Assembly: GCF_900169785.1 (NCBI RefSeq)
Contig: NZ_FWER01000024.1
Location: 1 to 64,000 of the forward strand
Direction: 5' to 3'
From: Rhizobium sullae
Lineage (GTDB): Bacteria; Pseudomonadota; Alphaproteobacteria; Rhizobiales; Rhizobiaceae
DNA: 64,000 bases
The notes beneath the pieces are model-generated. The model saw only the letters and a list, made by a program, of their open reading frames with translations. It ran no database searches and was not told where the DNA came from. Each line of letters starts with the position of its first letter. The first letter of the stretch is position 1. Below are positions 53,243 through 62,568 of this stretch, one piece after another. A program made the position numbers and the translations under genes.

Positions 53243-53551
53243 TCACTGGATGACAATCGCCCTGTCGCCGAATTCGGCGCGGGCGGCTTCGAGACTAGCC
53301 GCGCGGCTCTCCCGGTCAGGGCGACACGGGCGCCTTCGGCGAACTTGCGGACCGCGACCAACGCCTTGTGACAATCTTCCGAACGGACGTCGCCGGCCAT
53401 CGCGATGGCGTCGCCCGATTCTGCCTTGATCCGGCAACGGGGCCGCTGGTTCCAGCCACCCGGGACGTGGTCTTGCGACATGGGATACCAAACGAGGTGC
53501 TCGCGCAGCTCGGCGTCGTCCGCAGATAATGCGAGCTTCCAGCCCGTCGCT
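53243..53551 (-). pseudogene. Scrambled remnant of short-chain dehydrogenase
   Basis: Minus-strand frames here hold pieces of an SDR N-terminal region. One frame gives GDAIAMAGDVRSEDCHKALV directly followed by VRKFAEGARVALTGR. A shifted frame continues ESRAASLEAARAEFGDRAIVIQ and stops. In a real SDR the ARVALTGR strand precedes the GDV strand, so the order is rearranged and a frameshift separates the parts. The first portion (WKLALSADDAELREHLVWY) is not recognised. No start or intact frame exists, so it is a relic between the EamA transporter and the enolase-superfamily gene. Confidence 0.45.
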
Positions 53552-54703
53552 TCAATATGCTGGTTTGACGGGAAACCAATCCGCGCGCTGCTTATCGAGG
53601 TATGCGCCGGCAATGTCGGAAACGCGATATCTCTCGAGGGATCCCTCATCGATGACAACACCGAGCCCTGGCTCCTCGGGCACCTCAAAGCGGCCGTCAG
53701 CCAGTACCGGCGGATTGGCACAGATATCGCCACCGAGATAGGCCCGTTCGGTGTCGATCGCGATGGAGAGGTTGGGGATCGAGGCGGCAAGATGGATATA
53801 GGCGGATTGCGAGAGCGCCAGTTCCGCGCCGGAGTGTAGTGTCACAGGAATGCCGACGGCCTCGCAGATCGCGGCTGCCTTGATCGTCTGCCACAGGCCG
53901 CCTGCCTCGTGCGGATCGAGCAGCACGACATCGGCAGCCTGTGCGCGGACGATATTGCCGATATCGGAAAGCGTGTAGGCGCTTTCGTCGAGCGCGATCG
54001 GCACGGGACTTCCCGCGACAAGTGCGGCATGGCCGGCGAGATCATCGAGTTCCAGCGGCTGCTCCACATAGGCGGGATCGAAGGGCTTCAGCTTTTCGAG
54101 CTGCCGCTTGGCTGTCGCGATGTTCCAGGCGCCGTTGACGTCGAGGCGCAGCGGCCGGCCGCCGATGACATTGCGCGCCGTCTCAGTAAGCAGGATATCG
54201 CTCTTCTCGTCGAAGCCGATCTTCACCTTGAACGTTTCGTAGCCGGAATCGAGGAAACGCTGCAGCCGCGGCTTGAGTGCCGCCGGATCGTTGGTGAAGA
54301 GATAGGCTGCCGCTTCGACATCCTTGCGCCAGCGGCCTCCCCACAATGCGTAGAGCGGCAGTCCCGCCTGCTTGCCGAGCGCATCCCACATCGCCATTTC
54401 CAAAGCAGCGATTGCCATCACCGCGGCACGCTTGTGGTGATAGAAGCCAGCGCCGAGCACATGGCGGTGGAGCCGCTCGACATCGGTGACCGGATAGCCG
54501 ATGGCAAGCGGTGCGACGACATCCGCAAAGACGGCCGGTACGTTGGCGATCAGGGAGATGGTCTCGCCCCAGCCGGTGATTCCCGCGTCCGTTTCTATCC
54601 TGCAGACGAGCCGCGTCGTGCCGATCCGGCGTCCGGAGCCCCAGAGGATATCCTCCGTAAAGGGCACGCGTATCAACCAGTGGAACACTTTCGTAATGCG
54701 CAT
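53552..54703 (-). CDS. Mandelate racemase/enolase-superfamily enzyme
   Basis: 383 residues. An N-terminal capping domain (about 1-125) precedes a TIM barrel with K159-V-K161, metal ligands D188, E214 and E240, D263 in LLDPHEAGG and H290 in VTLHSGAE. A Lys on the second strand plus an Asp-His dyad is the mandelate racemase subgroup pattern, so a sugar-acid dehydratase or an epimerase is likely. The gene is divergent from the IclR/SMP-30 fusion gene across 119 bp with a candidate IclR operator, tying it to the sugar-acid locus. The exact substrate cannot be read from the sequence. Confidence 0.88.
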   Translation of the reverse strand: MRITKVFHWLIRVPFTEDILWGSGRRIGTTRLVCRIETDAGITGWGETISLIANVPAVFADVVAPLAIGYPVTDVERLHRHVLGAGFYHHKRAAVMAIAALEMAMWDALGKQAGLPLYALWGGRWRKDVEAAAYLFTNDPAALKPRLQRFLDSGYETFKVKIGFDEKSDILLTETARNVIGGRPLRLDVNGAWNIATAKRQLEKLKPFDPAYVEQPLELDDLAGHAALVAGSPVPIALDESAYTLSDIGNIVRAQAADVVLLDPHEAGGLWQTIKAAAICEAVGIPVTLHSGAELALSQSAYIHLAASIPNLSIAIDTERAYLGGDICANPPVLADGRFEVPEEPGLGVVIDEGSLERYRVSDIAGAYLDKQRADWFPVKPAY

Positions 54704-54758
54704 TCTCTCTCCTCCCCGACAGAGCGAACCGGCGCATCCGTCACATTTGATGTTGACA

Positions 54759-54773
54759 TGGAACTTAGTTCCA
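54759..54773. promoter_or_regulatory. Candidate IclR operator, divergent promoter
   Basis: TGGAAC-TTA-GTTCCA is a perfect 6-bp-arm palindrome in the gap between the enolase gene and the IclR/SMP-30 gene. GGAA-TTCC arms are common in IclR-family operators. A related 15-mer (three differences) lies before the binding-protein gene at 58505-58519. Confidence 0.55.
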
Positions 54774-54822
54774 AGATATTCGATCGGTCAAGGGCGGAGA
54801 GGATTTCGCCGCGGGAGACGTC

Positions 54823-56556
54823 ATGAGCAAGGTGCAACTGAGCATCGACACGGCCGAGCGCGATACGGTTGGCGGGGAGGGACATGGCGTTCCCGGCGTT
54901 CAGGCGCTGACGCGCGGCATCCAGATCGTCGAGGCCGTTTCAGCCGAGCCGCGCGGCCTGCGTTTCACCCAACTGCTGGACGAGACACAGTTGCCGAAGG
55001 GCACGCTGCACCGCCTGCTGCAGGCTCTCGTCGACGAACGGCTGCTCGCCTTCGACAGCCGTGACCAGGTCTATCGCCTGGCGCCGCGTCTCTTCCAATG
55101 GGCGCACAAGGTCTGGGACAATTTCGACCTGCGCGGTGCCGCCGAGCCGGAGCTCGAGCGCCTGCGCGACATGACCGGCGAGGCGATCCGGCTCGGCGTG
55201 CTCGACGGCTCGATGGTGCTCTACATCGATCAGCGCGAGGTGCCGCAGCCGCTCCGCCTCAACAACGGCGTCGGCGGGCGTGCCGCGCCGCACGCGAGCG
55301 GCATCGGCAAGGCGATCCTTGCTCATCTTTCGCTCGAAAAGCGCCGGGCGCTGCTTGCCGACATCGAGCTCGAGCGGCTAACGCCGAACACCATCATCGA
55401 TGTCGAGGAGCTGCAGCGTCAGCTCGACCTCACCAAGGCGCGCGGCTATGCGGTCTCGGTCGACGAGCAGAATACCGGCATCTCCTCCGTGGCCGCGCCG
55501 GTCCTCAACCATCGCGGCGAGCCGATCGGCGCGATCGGGATCATCGGCCCGTCCTTCCGGCTTCCCGTCGATCGCCTGCACGCGTTCGGACGCGACGTGA
55601 TCGAGGCCGCACGCCGGACATCCGGCAATTTCGGAGAATTCGCAATGTCGCTCGCCGTCAAGCCGCGCCCGCTCGGGCCGGATCGCTCCGATGTCCGCTG
55701 CGTGATCCCGGCAAGCACGTTTCTCGGCGAGGGGCCGCACTGGTCGGCGAGGGAAAACAAGCTCTATTTCGTCGATATTCTGGCACCTGCCGTCTGTACT
55801 GGCGATACCGTCAAGGGCACCTATACGACGATGCAAGTGCCGGAGCTGATCGGCTTCGTCATTCCGCGCAAGCGCGGCGGCTTCGTCGCCGCCATGCATG
55901 GCGAGATCCGCGGCCTCGATCTTACCTCGGGCGAGATCACGACACTTTCGCGGCCCGAAGCGGATCGACCCGGCAATCGCTTCAACGACGGCAAGTGCGA
56001 TAGGGCGGGCCGCCTTTGGGCAGGCACGCTGGCGATCGACACCTCTCCCGACCAGGGCCGTCTCTGGCGTCTCGATCCGGATGGCCGCACCCATGAGATG
56101 GATCGCGGCTTTCACGTCTCGAACGGCCTCGGCTGGAGCCCCGACGACAAGACCTTCTACTTCACCGACACGGCCAAGCAGACGATCTATGCCTATGATT
56201 TCGATCTCGAAACCGGCGCGATTGCCAACCGGCGCATCTTCGTTGCCGTGCCGGAGGCGGAGGGCAAGCCGGACGGGCTGACGGTCGATGCGCAAGGCTT
56301 CGTGTGGAGCGCCCATTGGGACGGCTGGTGCGTCACGCGCTACGACCCGGACGGCAAGGTGGAGCGGGTGATCAACCTGCCGGTGCCGCGTCCAACGAGT
56401 TGCGTCTTCGGCGGCCCGGATATGCAGACGCTTTTCGTCACTTCAGCGCGGATACGGCTTTCGGCAGCACAGCTTGCCGACGCTCCGCTTTCCGGCAGCG
56501 TCTTTGCCATCGATACGGGCATCAGGGGTCTGCAGGACCCGATGTTCGGCGGCTGA
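54823..56556 (+). CDS. IclR-type regulator fused to SMP-30/gluconolactonase
   Basis: 577 residues, a fusion of two normally separate proteins. Residues about 25-275 form an IclR regulator: HTH (LRFTQLLDETQLPKGTLHRLLQAL) and effector domain (MVLYIDQREV, GRAAPHASGIGKAILAHL). Residues about 290-570 form a six-bladed SMP-30 lactonase with all four metal ligands: E303 (LGEGP), N388 (RFNDGK), N434 (VSNGLGW) and D484 (KPDGLTVD). It would hydrolyse a sugar lactone and regulate the locus, perhaps sensing that metabolite. No stop codon or frameshift separates the halves. The ABC ATPase gene begins 30 bp later. Confidence 0.9.
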   Translation: MSKVQLSIDTAERDTVGGEGHGVPGVQALTRGIQIVEAVSAEPRGLRFTQLLDETQLPKGTLHRLLQALVDERLLAFDSRDQVYRLAPRLFQWAHKVWDNFDLRGAAEPELERLRDMTGEAIRLGVLDGSMVLYIDQREVPQPLRLNNGVGGRAAPHASGIGKAILAHLSLEKRRALLADIELERLTPNTIIDVEELQRQLDLTKARGYAVSVDEQNTGISSVAAPVLNHRGEPIGAIGIIGPSFRLPVDRLHAFGRDVIEAARRTSGNFGEFAMSLAVKPRPLGPDRSDVRCVIPASTFLGEGPHWSARENKLYFVDILAPAVCTGDTVKGTYTTMQVPELIGFVIPRKRGGFVAAMHGEIRGLDLTSGEITTLSRPEADRPGNRFNDGKCDRAGRLWAGTLAIDTSPDQGRLWRLDPDGRTHEMDRGFHVSNGLGWSPDDKTFYFTDTAKQTIYAYDFDLETGAIANRRIFVAVPEAEGKPDGLTVDAQGFVWSAHWDGWCVTRYDPDGKVERVINLPVPRPTSCVFGGPDMQTLFVTSARIRLSAAQLADAPLSGSVFAIDTGIRGLQDPMFGG

Positions 56557-56585
56557 GAATGGTTGATATTGGGGAGGAGGAATGA

Positions 56586-57680
56586 ATGGCCAAACTGGAA
56601 CTCAGCGGGATCAGGAAATCCTTTGGTGCCGTGGACGTGCTGAAGGGGATCGATCTCACTGTCGAAGATGGTGAATTCGTCGCCTTCGTTGGCCCTTCCG
56701 GCTGCGGAAAGTCGACGCTGCTGCGGCTCATCTGCGGGCTCGACGAGATCACCGCCGGCCAGATGGCGATTGACGGGGAGATCGTCAACGACGTTCCGCC
56801 GGCCAAGCGCGGCATCGCCATGGTTTTCCAGTCCTATGCGCTCTATCCGCATATGACGGTTGCCGGCAACATGGGCTATGCGCTGAGGCTCGCCGGAGTG
56901 CCGAAGGAGGAAATCCACAGCCGCGTGGCAGCCGCCGCCAAGGTGCTGCGCATCGAGACCTATCTCGACCGCAAGCCACGGCAGCTTTCCGGCGGCCAAC
57001 GCCAGCGCGTCGCAATCGGCCGCGCCATCGTGCGCGAACCGCGCATCTTCCTCTTCGACGAACCGCTGTCGAACCTCGATGCGGCGTTGCGCGTGGAAAT
57101 GCGCATCGAGATCGCCCGCATGAAGGAAGAGCTTGGCACGACCATGGTCTACGTCACGCACGACCAGATCGAGGCGATGACGCTTGCCGACAAGATCGTG
57201 GTGCTGAACGGCGGCACGGTCGAGCAGGTCGGCTCGCCGCTCGATCTTTACAACAAGCCGGTCAACCGCTTCGTCGCCGGCTTCATCGGCAGTCCGCGCA
57301 TGAACTTCCTGACGCTCGGCGCCCGCAAGGCCGACAACGTTCATGCCGTATCCGGCGGCGAGATCCGCCTGGCGGCGAAGCTATCCGAAGCGCCGGCCGA
57401 GATCGGCATCCGGCCCGAACACATCTCCCTGACGGCCCGCGGCGCGCCGGATTCGCTTGCCGGCAAGGTAACGATGACCGAGCATCTCGGTTCCGACACT
57501 TACGCCTATGTCGCTCTCGACGGCTCGCAGGACGTGCTCGTCGTGCGCCTTTCCGGCGAAAAGGCGATCAAGCGCAACGAGCCGATCGGCGTCCATGCCG
57601 ATCCCGGCATGGCGCATGTCTTTTCCGCGGCCGGTCTGTCGCTTGCCTCCGCTCGTCCCGTCTCGCTGGAGGCTGCATGA
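56586..57680 (+). CDS. Sugar ABC transporter ATPase (UgpC/MsmK-like)
   Basis: 364 residues. Walker A GPSGCGKST is at about 37-45, with Q-loop MVFQSYALYPHMTV, signature LSGGQRQRVAIGRAIV, Walker B IFLFDEPLSNLD and a C-terminal TOBE domain (about 240-350). It energises the importer whose binding protein and permeases follow the SDR gene. GGGGAGGAGGAA precedes the ATG. It ends in an ATGA overlap with the SDR gene. Confidence 0.92.
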   Translation: MAKLELSGIRKSFGAVDVLKGIDLTVEDGEFVAFVGPSGCGKSTLLRLICGLDEITAGQMAIDGEIVNDVPPAKRGIAMVFQSYALYPHMTVAGNMGYALRLAGVPKEEIHSRVAAAAKVLRIETYLDRKPRQLSGGQRQRVAIGRAIVREPRIFLFDEPLSNLDAALRVEMRIEIARMKEELGTTMVYVTHDQIEAMTLADKIVVLNGGTVEQVGSPLDLYNKPVNRFVAGFIGSPRMNFLTLGARKADNVHAVSGGEIRLAAKLSEAPAEIGIRPEHISLTARGAPDSLAGKVTMTEHLGSDTYAYVALDGSQDVLVVRLSGEKAIKRNEPIGVHADPGMAHVFSAAGLSLASARPVSLEAA

Positions 57681-58483
57681 CCACCCATCCCGAACTCGTT
57701 GCGAAAGTTCAAGTCGAGGCCGCTCGCTATCCGAGCCTCGCCGGCAAGGGCGTCATCATCACCGGCGGCGGCTCCGGCATCGGCGCTTCGCTGGTGGAGC
57801 ATTTCGCCGCCCAGGGCTGCAAGGTCGGCTTCATCGAGCTCAATGGCGAACTGGCGGCAGAAAACGCCAAGGCCGTCGACGACCGGACGGGCAACAAGCC
57901 GGCATTCCGTGTCGCTGATCTTCGCAACATCGAGGCGCTCCGTCGCGCTGTGGGAGAGCTTTCCGCCGAGATCGGCCCGGTCCGCATCCTTGTTAACAAT
58001 GCCGGCAACGACGATCGTCTGCCGCTCGAGGAGGTAACGCCGGAATACTGGGACGACCGCTTCGCGACCAATCTGCGCCATCAGTTTTTCGCGGCGCAGG
58101 CTTTGATCGACGGCATGGCGCAAGCCGGCGGCGGGGCGATCATCAACATGGGGTCGATCTCCTGGATGCGTGGCGCGGCAGGGCTGATCTTCTACACCAC
58201 CGCCAAAGCCGCCGTCATGGGCATGACCAAGTCGCTTGCCCGCGAGGTCGGCATCCGCAACATCCGGGTCAATTCCATCGCCCCTGGCTGGGTGCTGACC
58301 GAGCGCCAGGTGGAGCGGGCCAAGCGCATCTACCAGGGCAAGTTTTCCGAGTATCTCGAGGCGCAATGCCTCAAGGAGCATGTTCTGCCGCCCGATATCG
58401 CTCGCATGGCGCTGTTCCTTGCGGCCGACGACTCGCGGCTCGTTACCGGCCAGACCTTCATCGTCGATGGCGGCGTCGTCTGA
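57677..58483 (+). CDS. Short-chain dehydrogenase (sugar oxidation)
   Basis: 268 residues, classical SDR. The cofactor loop TGGGSGIG (29-36) is followed by acidic E54 at the end of strand two, which favours NAD over NADP. NNAG, catalytic S160 and the YTTAK pair Y173/K177 are also present. In this locus it is the likely first enzyme, oxidising an imported aldose to a lactone for the SMP-30 domain. Four-base overlap with the ATPase gene. The sugar is unknown. Confidence 0.9.
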   Translation: MTTHPELVAKVQVEAARYPSLAGKGVIITGGGSGIGASLVEHFAAQGCKVGFIELNGELAAENAKAVDDRTGNKPAFRVADLRNIEALRRAVGELSAEIGPVRILVNNAGNDDRLPLEEVTPEYWDDRFATNLRHQFFAAQALIDGMAQAGGGAIINMGSISWMRGAAGLIFYTTAKAAVMGMTKSLAREVGIRNIRVNSIAPGWVLTERQVERAKRIYQGKFSEYLEAQCLKEHVLPPDIARMALFLAADDSRLVTGQTFIVDGGVV

Positions 58484-58504
58484 AACATTTGTCCGATTGA
58501 AAGT

Positions 58505-58519
58505 TGAAACACAGTTCCA
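58505..58519. promoter_or_regulatory. Second candidate IclR operator before the binding-protein gene
   Basis: TGAAAC-ACA-GTTCCA: arms match the 54759 palindrome except one base. It lies 17 bp before the binding-protein start, over the ribosome-binding region. Shared sequence at two promoters of the locus suggests one regulator. Confidence 0.45.
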
Positions 58520-58536
58520 CAATGGGAGGAGGAACA

Positions 58537-59811
58537 ATGAAAATGAGGAAACTGGTCACGGCGACGCTCGCCGTCAGCATGTTCGCGATGGGGGCCGCTC
58601 GCGCCGCCGATTTGAGCTGGATGGGCTACAGCTATGCCGAGGAATCGGCAAAGCCATCCGTTGAGAAGATCATCGCGGGCTTCACGGCCAAGACGGGTAA
58701 GACGGTGGAGCCGATCCCGTCCGCCTTCGGCGACTTGCAGAAGAACGTGCTCTTGCGGGCCCGCTCCAAGACGCTGCCGAGCGTCGTCCAGATTTCCGAG
58801 CGCTGGTTGCCCTCGCTCAGCAAGCTGCCCGGCCTCGTCGATTACAACACGGTCTTCGGCAAGGAAAATCTCGAAAAGATCTATGCGCCCGAGGCGCTCG
58901 CCATGGGTCAGATCGACGGCAAGCAGCTTGCCGTGCCGCTGATGTCCGGTTCGATCGGCATGGTCGCCAACCAGGCGGCACTGACCAAGGCCGGCATCAC
59001 CGACCTGCCGACCACAGTCGAGGAATTCAAGGCCGACCTGGTCGCGATCCGCGACAAGGTGCCGAATTCGGTGCCCTATGCCATGGCGACCAAGAACAAC
59101 AGCGACATTCTCGTCGATTTCCTGACCTGGGAATATGTCTTCGGTGCACATGTCATCGATCCTGAGGGAAAGGTGGTGGTCGACAGCGACGCCAGCCGCA
59201 AGGCGCTCGCCTTCCTCGTCGATCTCATGAAGGAGCGGCTCGTTGCACCCGAGATCGGCCGGCCGGATGCCCGCCGTCTCGTGGGCCAAAGCGCTGCCGC
59301 CTTCTATCTCGATGCACCGCAGTCGCGCACCTTCCTGCGCAGCTTCTCCGGCCAAGGGCCAGCCTTCGACGCCAACATCAAGCCAATGCAGGTGCCGGTC
59401 GAAAAGGCGGGTGATACGCCGGTCTCGATCCAGTGGGCGCATCTGATCATCTCCTTCGCCCAGAACAGCCCGCCGACGAAGGAGGATGCGAACATGCAGT
59501 TCATTGCTTATCTCGGCGACGATGCGGTGGAGACGCAATTTCCGGTCGAGCAGAGCGCGCTGCCCGGCACCAAATCCGCCCGCGCCAACCCGCTCGTCGC
59601 AAGCGATGCCTATCTCAGCGCCTGGGCGAAGAACAACACCCATCCGCGGCGCAACGAAGTCGGCATCTGGAGCAATGGCGGCGAGCTGACCGACATCCTG
59701 GCCCAGGAGGTGCAGGCGGCCCTTCTCGGCCAGAAGAGCCCGGATGAGGCGATCAGCTCGATGAGCACGCGCATGAAGGCCTCGATGACCAAGGCCGGCC
59801 ACGCGCAATAG
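58537..59811 (+). CDS. Sugar-type extracellular solute-binding protein
   Basis: 424 residues from ATG 58537, chosen because GGGAGGAGG precedes it and a Sec signal peptide follows (MKMRKLVTATLAVSMFAMGAARAA, then DLSWMGYSYAEE). The body is a family 1 binding protein: KTLPSVVQISERWLPSLSKLPG, LPTTVEEFKADLVAIRDKVP. An upstream in-frame ATG at 58504 would overlap the operator. It binds the sugar or sugar acid for the importer. Confidence 0.88.
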   Translation: MKMRKLVTATLAVSMFAMGAARAADLSWMGYSYAEESAKPSVEKIIAGFTAKTGKTVEPIPSAFGDLQKNVLLRARSKTLPSVVQISERWLPSLSKLPGLVDYNTVFGKENLEKIYAPEALAMGQIDGKQLAVPLMSGSIGMVANQAALTKAGITDLPTTVEEFKADLVAIRDKVPNSVPYAMATKNNSDILVDFLTWEYVFGAHVIDPEGKVVVDSDASRKALAFLVDLMKERLVAPEIGRPDARRLVGQSAAAFYLDAPQSRTFLRSFSGQGPAFDANIKPMQVPVEKAGDTPVSIQWAHLIISFAQNSPPTKEDANMQFIAYLGDDAVETQFPVEQSALPGTKSARANPLVASDAYLSAWAKNNTHPRRNEVGIWSNGGELTDILAQEVQAALLGQKSPDEAISSMSTRMKASMTKAGHAQ

Positions 59812-59873
59812 GGCCCGACGCCCTGGCGGCCGCGAGCCGACTTGCGGCTGCCCTTTCATGACAGGAGGAGAAG

Positions 59874-60812
59874 ATGACCGACGTGATGCAGGCGCCTGGC
59901 CGCCTCGACTATCCCGTGTCGCCGCACGCCCGCAAAGGCGGGCTGGAGGCGGCGCAGCGCCGCATCGGCATGCTGATGCTGGCGCCGGCGGCGATCGCCT
60001 TTTCAATCATCATCCTCTATCCGTTTGTCCAGGCGCTCGGCCTGTCGTTCTTCGAAGATACGCTGCAGACGATCGAGCCGACCTTCATCGGACTTGCGAA
60101 TTTTAAGGCCATCCTCACCGATCCGGAGACCTGGCAGTCATTCGGCATCACCGTCATCTATGTCGGCGGTGCGACGATCGGCACGGTGGTGCTCGGCCTA
60201 GGCTGGGCGCTGATCCTCAACCAGCCGTTCAGAGGCCGCAGGGTAATCCGCGCACTAACGATCATGCCCTGGGTGGTGCCGAGCACAGTCAGCGCCTTCG
60301 TCTGGGCCTGGATCTTCAACAGCCGTTTCGGCGTCATCAACGGCGTGCTCCTCGAGCTTGGGCTTATCGACGTGCCGCAGGCCTGGCTTTCCACGCCAGA
60401 GGGCGCACTTGCCGCTGTCATCCTCACCCGCATCTGGCGATCGATCCCGCTCTTCATGGCCTTCTTCCTCGCCGGCCTGCAGAATGTCGACCAGGAGCAG
60501 ATCGACGCAGCACGCGTCGACGGCGCCGGCAATTTCGCCATCCTGCGCGATCACCTGCTGCCGCATCTGAGGCCGGTGCTGATCGTCGTCGTGGTGCTCG
60601 GCGTCATCGGCGGCCTGCAGGATTTTGACACGATCTTCGCACTGACGGGTGGCGGACCGGTGCGGGCAACCTCGGTGCTCTCCATCTCCGTCTATCGCAA
60701 GGCATTCGAGCAATGGGACATCGGCATGGCCTCGGCCATGGGCGTGCTCTGGGTCGCGACGCTGCTGCCGCCCGCCTATTTCTATCTCCGCATGCTAGTG
60801 AAGGGGCGCTGA
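59874..60812 (+). CDS. Sugar ABC transporter permease (MalF/UgpA-like)
   Basis: 312 residues with about six helices (RIGMLMLAPAAIAFSIIILYP first) and the EAA loop EQIDAARVDGAGNFAILRDH. It follows the binding-protein gene by 62 bp, with AGGAGGAG before the ATG, and its stop is 1 bp before the next start. Confidence 0.9.
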   Translation: MTDVMQAPGRLDYPVSPHARKGGLEAAQRRIGMLMLAPAAIAFSIIILYPFVQALGLSFFEDTLQTIEPTFIGLANFKAILTDPETWQSFGITVIYVGGATIGTVVLGLGWALILNQPFRGRRVIRALTIMPWVVPSTVSAFVWAWIFNSRFGVINGVLLELGLIDVPQAWLSTPEGALAAVILTRIWRSIPLFMAFFLAGLQNVDQEQIDAARVDGAGNFAILRDHLLPHLRPVLIVVVVLGVIGGLQDFDTIFALTGGGPVRATSVLSISVYRKAFEQWDIGMASAMGVLWVATLLPPAYFYLRMLVKGR

Positions 60813-60813
60813 G

Positions 60814-61650
60814 ATGTTCGATCTTTCCAGCCGCGCGGCCAAGCTCGTCTTCGGCGGCACCATTCTGCTGATCGGCTTCTATCTGTTCTTTCCGATCTAC
60901 TGGATGATCATCTCCTCGCTGAAGGCCAATGAGGAGCTCTACCAGGTCCTGCCGACCTTCTTTCCGAGGAACCTGACGCTTTCCCATTACTGGTCGCTGA
61001 TGACCGAGAGCCAGCTCGGGCTCTATCTCTTGAACAGCCTGATCACGTCGGGCGCGAGCGCGACGATCAACACCATCCTGGCGATCTACGCTGGATACAG
61101 CTTCGCCAAGTACCGCTATCCCGGACGCCAGCCGATCATGCTCTTCATGCTCTCTGCGCAGATGTTCCCCTTCGGCCTGCTGCTCATCAGCATTTATCCG
61201 GTCATGACCGATTTCGGCCTGCTCGACACGCGGCCGGGGCTGATCCTGAGCTACATCGTCTTTGCCCTGCCGGTCGCCGTCTACATGCTCTACAGCTATT
61301 TCAGCCAGGTGCCGGACGAGCTCATCGATGCGGCGCGCGCCGATGGGGCCAGCGACTTCCGCATCTTCCACACGATCGTCATCCCGATCTCGATCCCGCC
61401 GATCGTCACCGTCTTCCTTTATTCCTTCATGTGGAGCTGGAACGATCTGCTCTATTCGATGACGCTGATCGTCTCGGAGGACAAGCGCACCATCGGTCCC
61501 GGTCTGCTGCTTACCTATCTCAACGAAACCAATGCCGACTGGGGCGGCGCCATGGCGGCATCCCTCGTCGTCTCGGCCCCGATTGTCGCGGCCTTCATGT
61601 TCCTCCAACGCTATTTCATTCAGGGCGTCACTGCCGGAGCTGTCAAATGA
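60814..61650 (+). CDS. Sugar ABC transporter permease (MalG/UgpE-like)
   Basis: 278 residues. Six helices (LVFGGTILLIGFYLFFPIYW first) and the EAA loop ELIDAARADGASDFRIFHTIV. The C-terminal region has MWSWNDLLYSMTLIV. It forms the channel with the previous permease. It overlaps the aldolase gene by ATGA, so transport and catabolism are translationally coupled. Confidence 0.9.
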   Translation: MFDLSSRAAKLVFGGTILLIGFYLFFPIYWMIISSLKANEELYQVLPTFFPRNLTLSHYWSLMTESQLGLYLLNSLITSGASATINTILAIYAGYSFAKYRYPGRQPIMLFMLSAQMFPFGLLLISIYPVMTDFGLLDTRPGLILSYIVFALPVAVYMLYSYFSQVPDELIDAARADGASDFRIFHTIVIPISIPPIVTVFLYSFMWSWNDLLYSMTLIVSEDKRTIGPGLLLTYLNETNADWGGAMAASLVVSAPIVAAFMFLQRYFIQGVTAGAVK

Positions 61651-62558
61651 CCACGAAACTTGCCGGGTCCTTCCCTGTGCTTCCCACCCCCTTTTGCAAC
61701 GACGGCACGATCGACGAGCCGGATTTCCTTGCTGTCATCGATTTCGCCATCGAGAGCGGTTCCGACGGCGTCGTCTATCCGGGCGTGGCGAGCGAGGTGG
61801 ATACGCTGACGCCGGAGGAGCGTCGGCGTCAGGTGGTCCTGCTCGGCGAGCGCATCGCCGGCCGGATCCCGATCGTCATCGGCGCGAGCGACCCTGACCC
61901 GAAAGCCGCCGCCCGCCATATCGCCCAGGCGGCCGAAATCGGTGCTGCGGCTGCGATGGTCATGGCGCCGCTCCATCTCGCTAACGACATCGCCGCCCAG
62001 ATCGCTTATTTCAAGGAAGTCTCCGCCGGAGCCGGCGTGCCGATCATGCTGCAGAACCAGCCGAAGCCGATCGGCGCGGGACTGACGCCGGAGGAGGTGG
62101 CCGGGATCGCGAGCGCGGTGTCGGCAATCCGCTACATCAAGGAGGAGACACCTCCCTGCGGCCAGCATCTGACCCGCATCAAGGCGGCCGCCAACGGTTC
62201 GCTCGAGGCGATCTTCGGCGGTGCCGGCGGGCGCTATATCACCGACGAGCTCGCCAGGGGCGCGGCAGGCACGATGCCGGCCAGCGAGCTTGCCGACATC
62301 CATGCCGCCCTCGTGCATGCCTGGCAGCAGGGCGATGTGAAGACGGCGAGAAAGCTCTATTCTGCCTCGCTGCCACTTCTGAATTTCCAGGCGATCTTCC
62401 GCATGCACATGACCAAGGAGGTGTTGCGCCGGCGCGGCATCATCAGGAATGTCTTCGTGCGTGGCAAAGGCCCGAAATTCGACGACGGCGACCGCGCCGA
62501 GCTTGCGGCGCTGATCGCGGATGCCGAGCTGCCCTATAAGCATCACATACCGAGCTGA
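61647..62558 (+). CDS. DHDPS/KDG-aldolase family protein with altered active site
   Basis: 303 residues from ATG 61647; a longer frame from 61431 runs through the permease gene. It is a TIM barrel of the dihydrodipicolinate synthase/N-acetylneuraminate lyase family. The Schiff-base Lys K165 is present in RYIKEET. The usual catalytic Tyr of the YNxP motif is replaced by Q136 (LQNQP), and the GTTGE loop reads GVASEVDTLT. It is therefore a divergent member: probably still an aldolase or dehydratase of a 2-keto-3-deoxy acid, but with different proton transfer. The operon context supports a role after the enolase-type dehydratase. Confidence 0.85.
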   Translation: MTTKLAGSFPVLPTPFCNDGTIDEPDFLAVIDFAIESGSDGVVYPGVASEVDTLTPEERRRQVVLLGERIAGRIPIVIGASDPDPKAAARHIAQAAEIGAAAAMVMAPLHLANDIAAQIAYFKEVSAGAGVPIMLQNQPKPIGAGLTPEEVAGIASAVSAIRYIKEETPPCGQHLTRIKAAANGSLEAIFGGAGGRYITDELARGAAGTMPASELADIHAALVHAWQQGDVKTARKLYSASLPLLNFQAIFRMHMTKEVLRRRGIIRNVFVRGKGPKFDDGDRAELAALIADAELPYKHHIPS

Positions 62559-62568
62559 GGTCGAAGAC

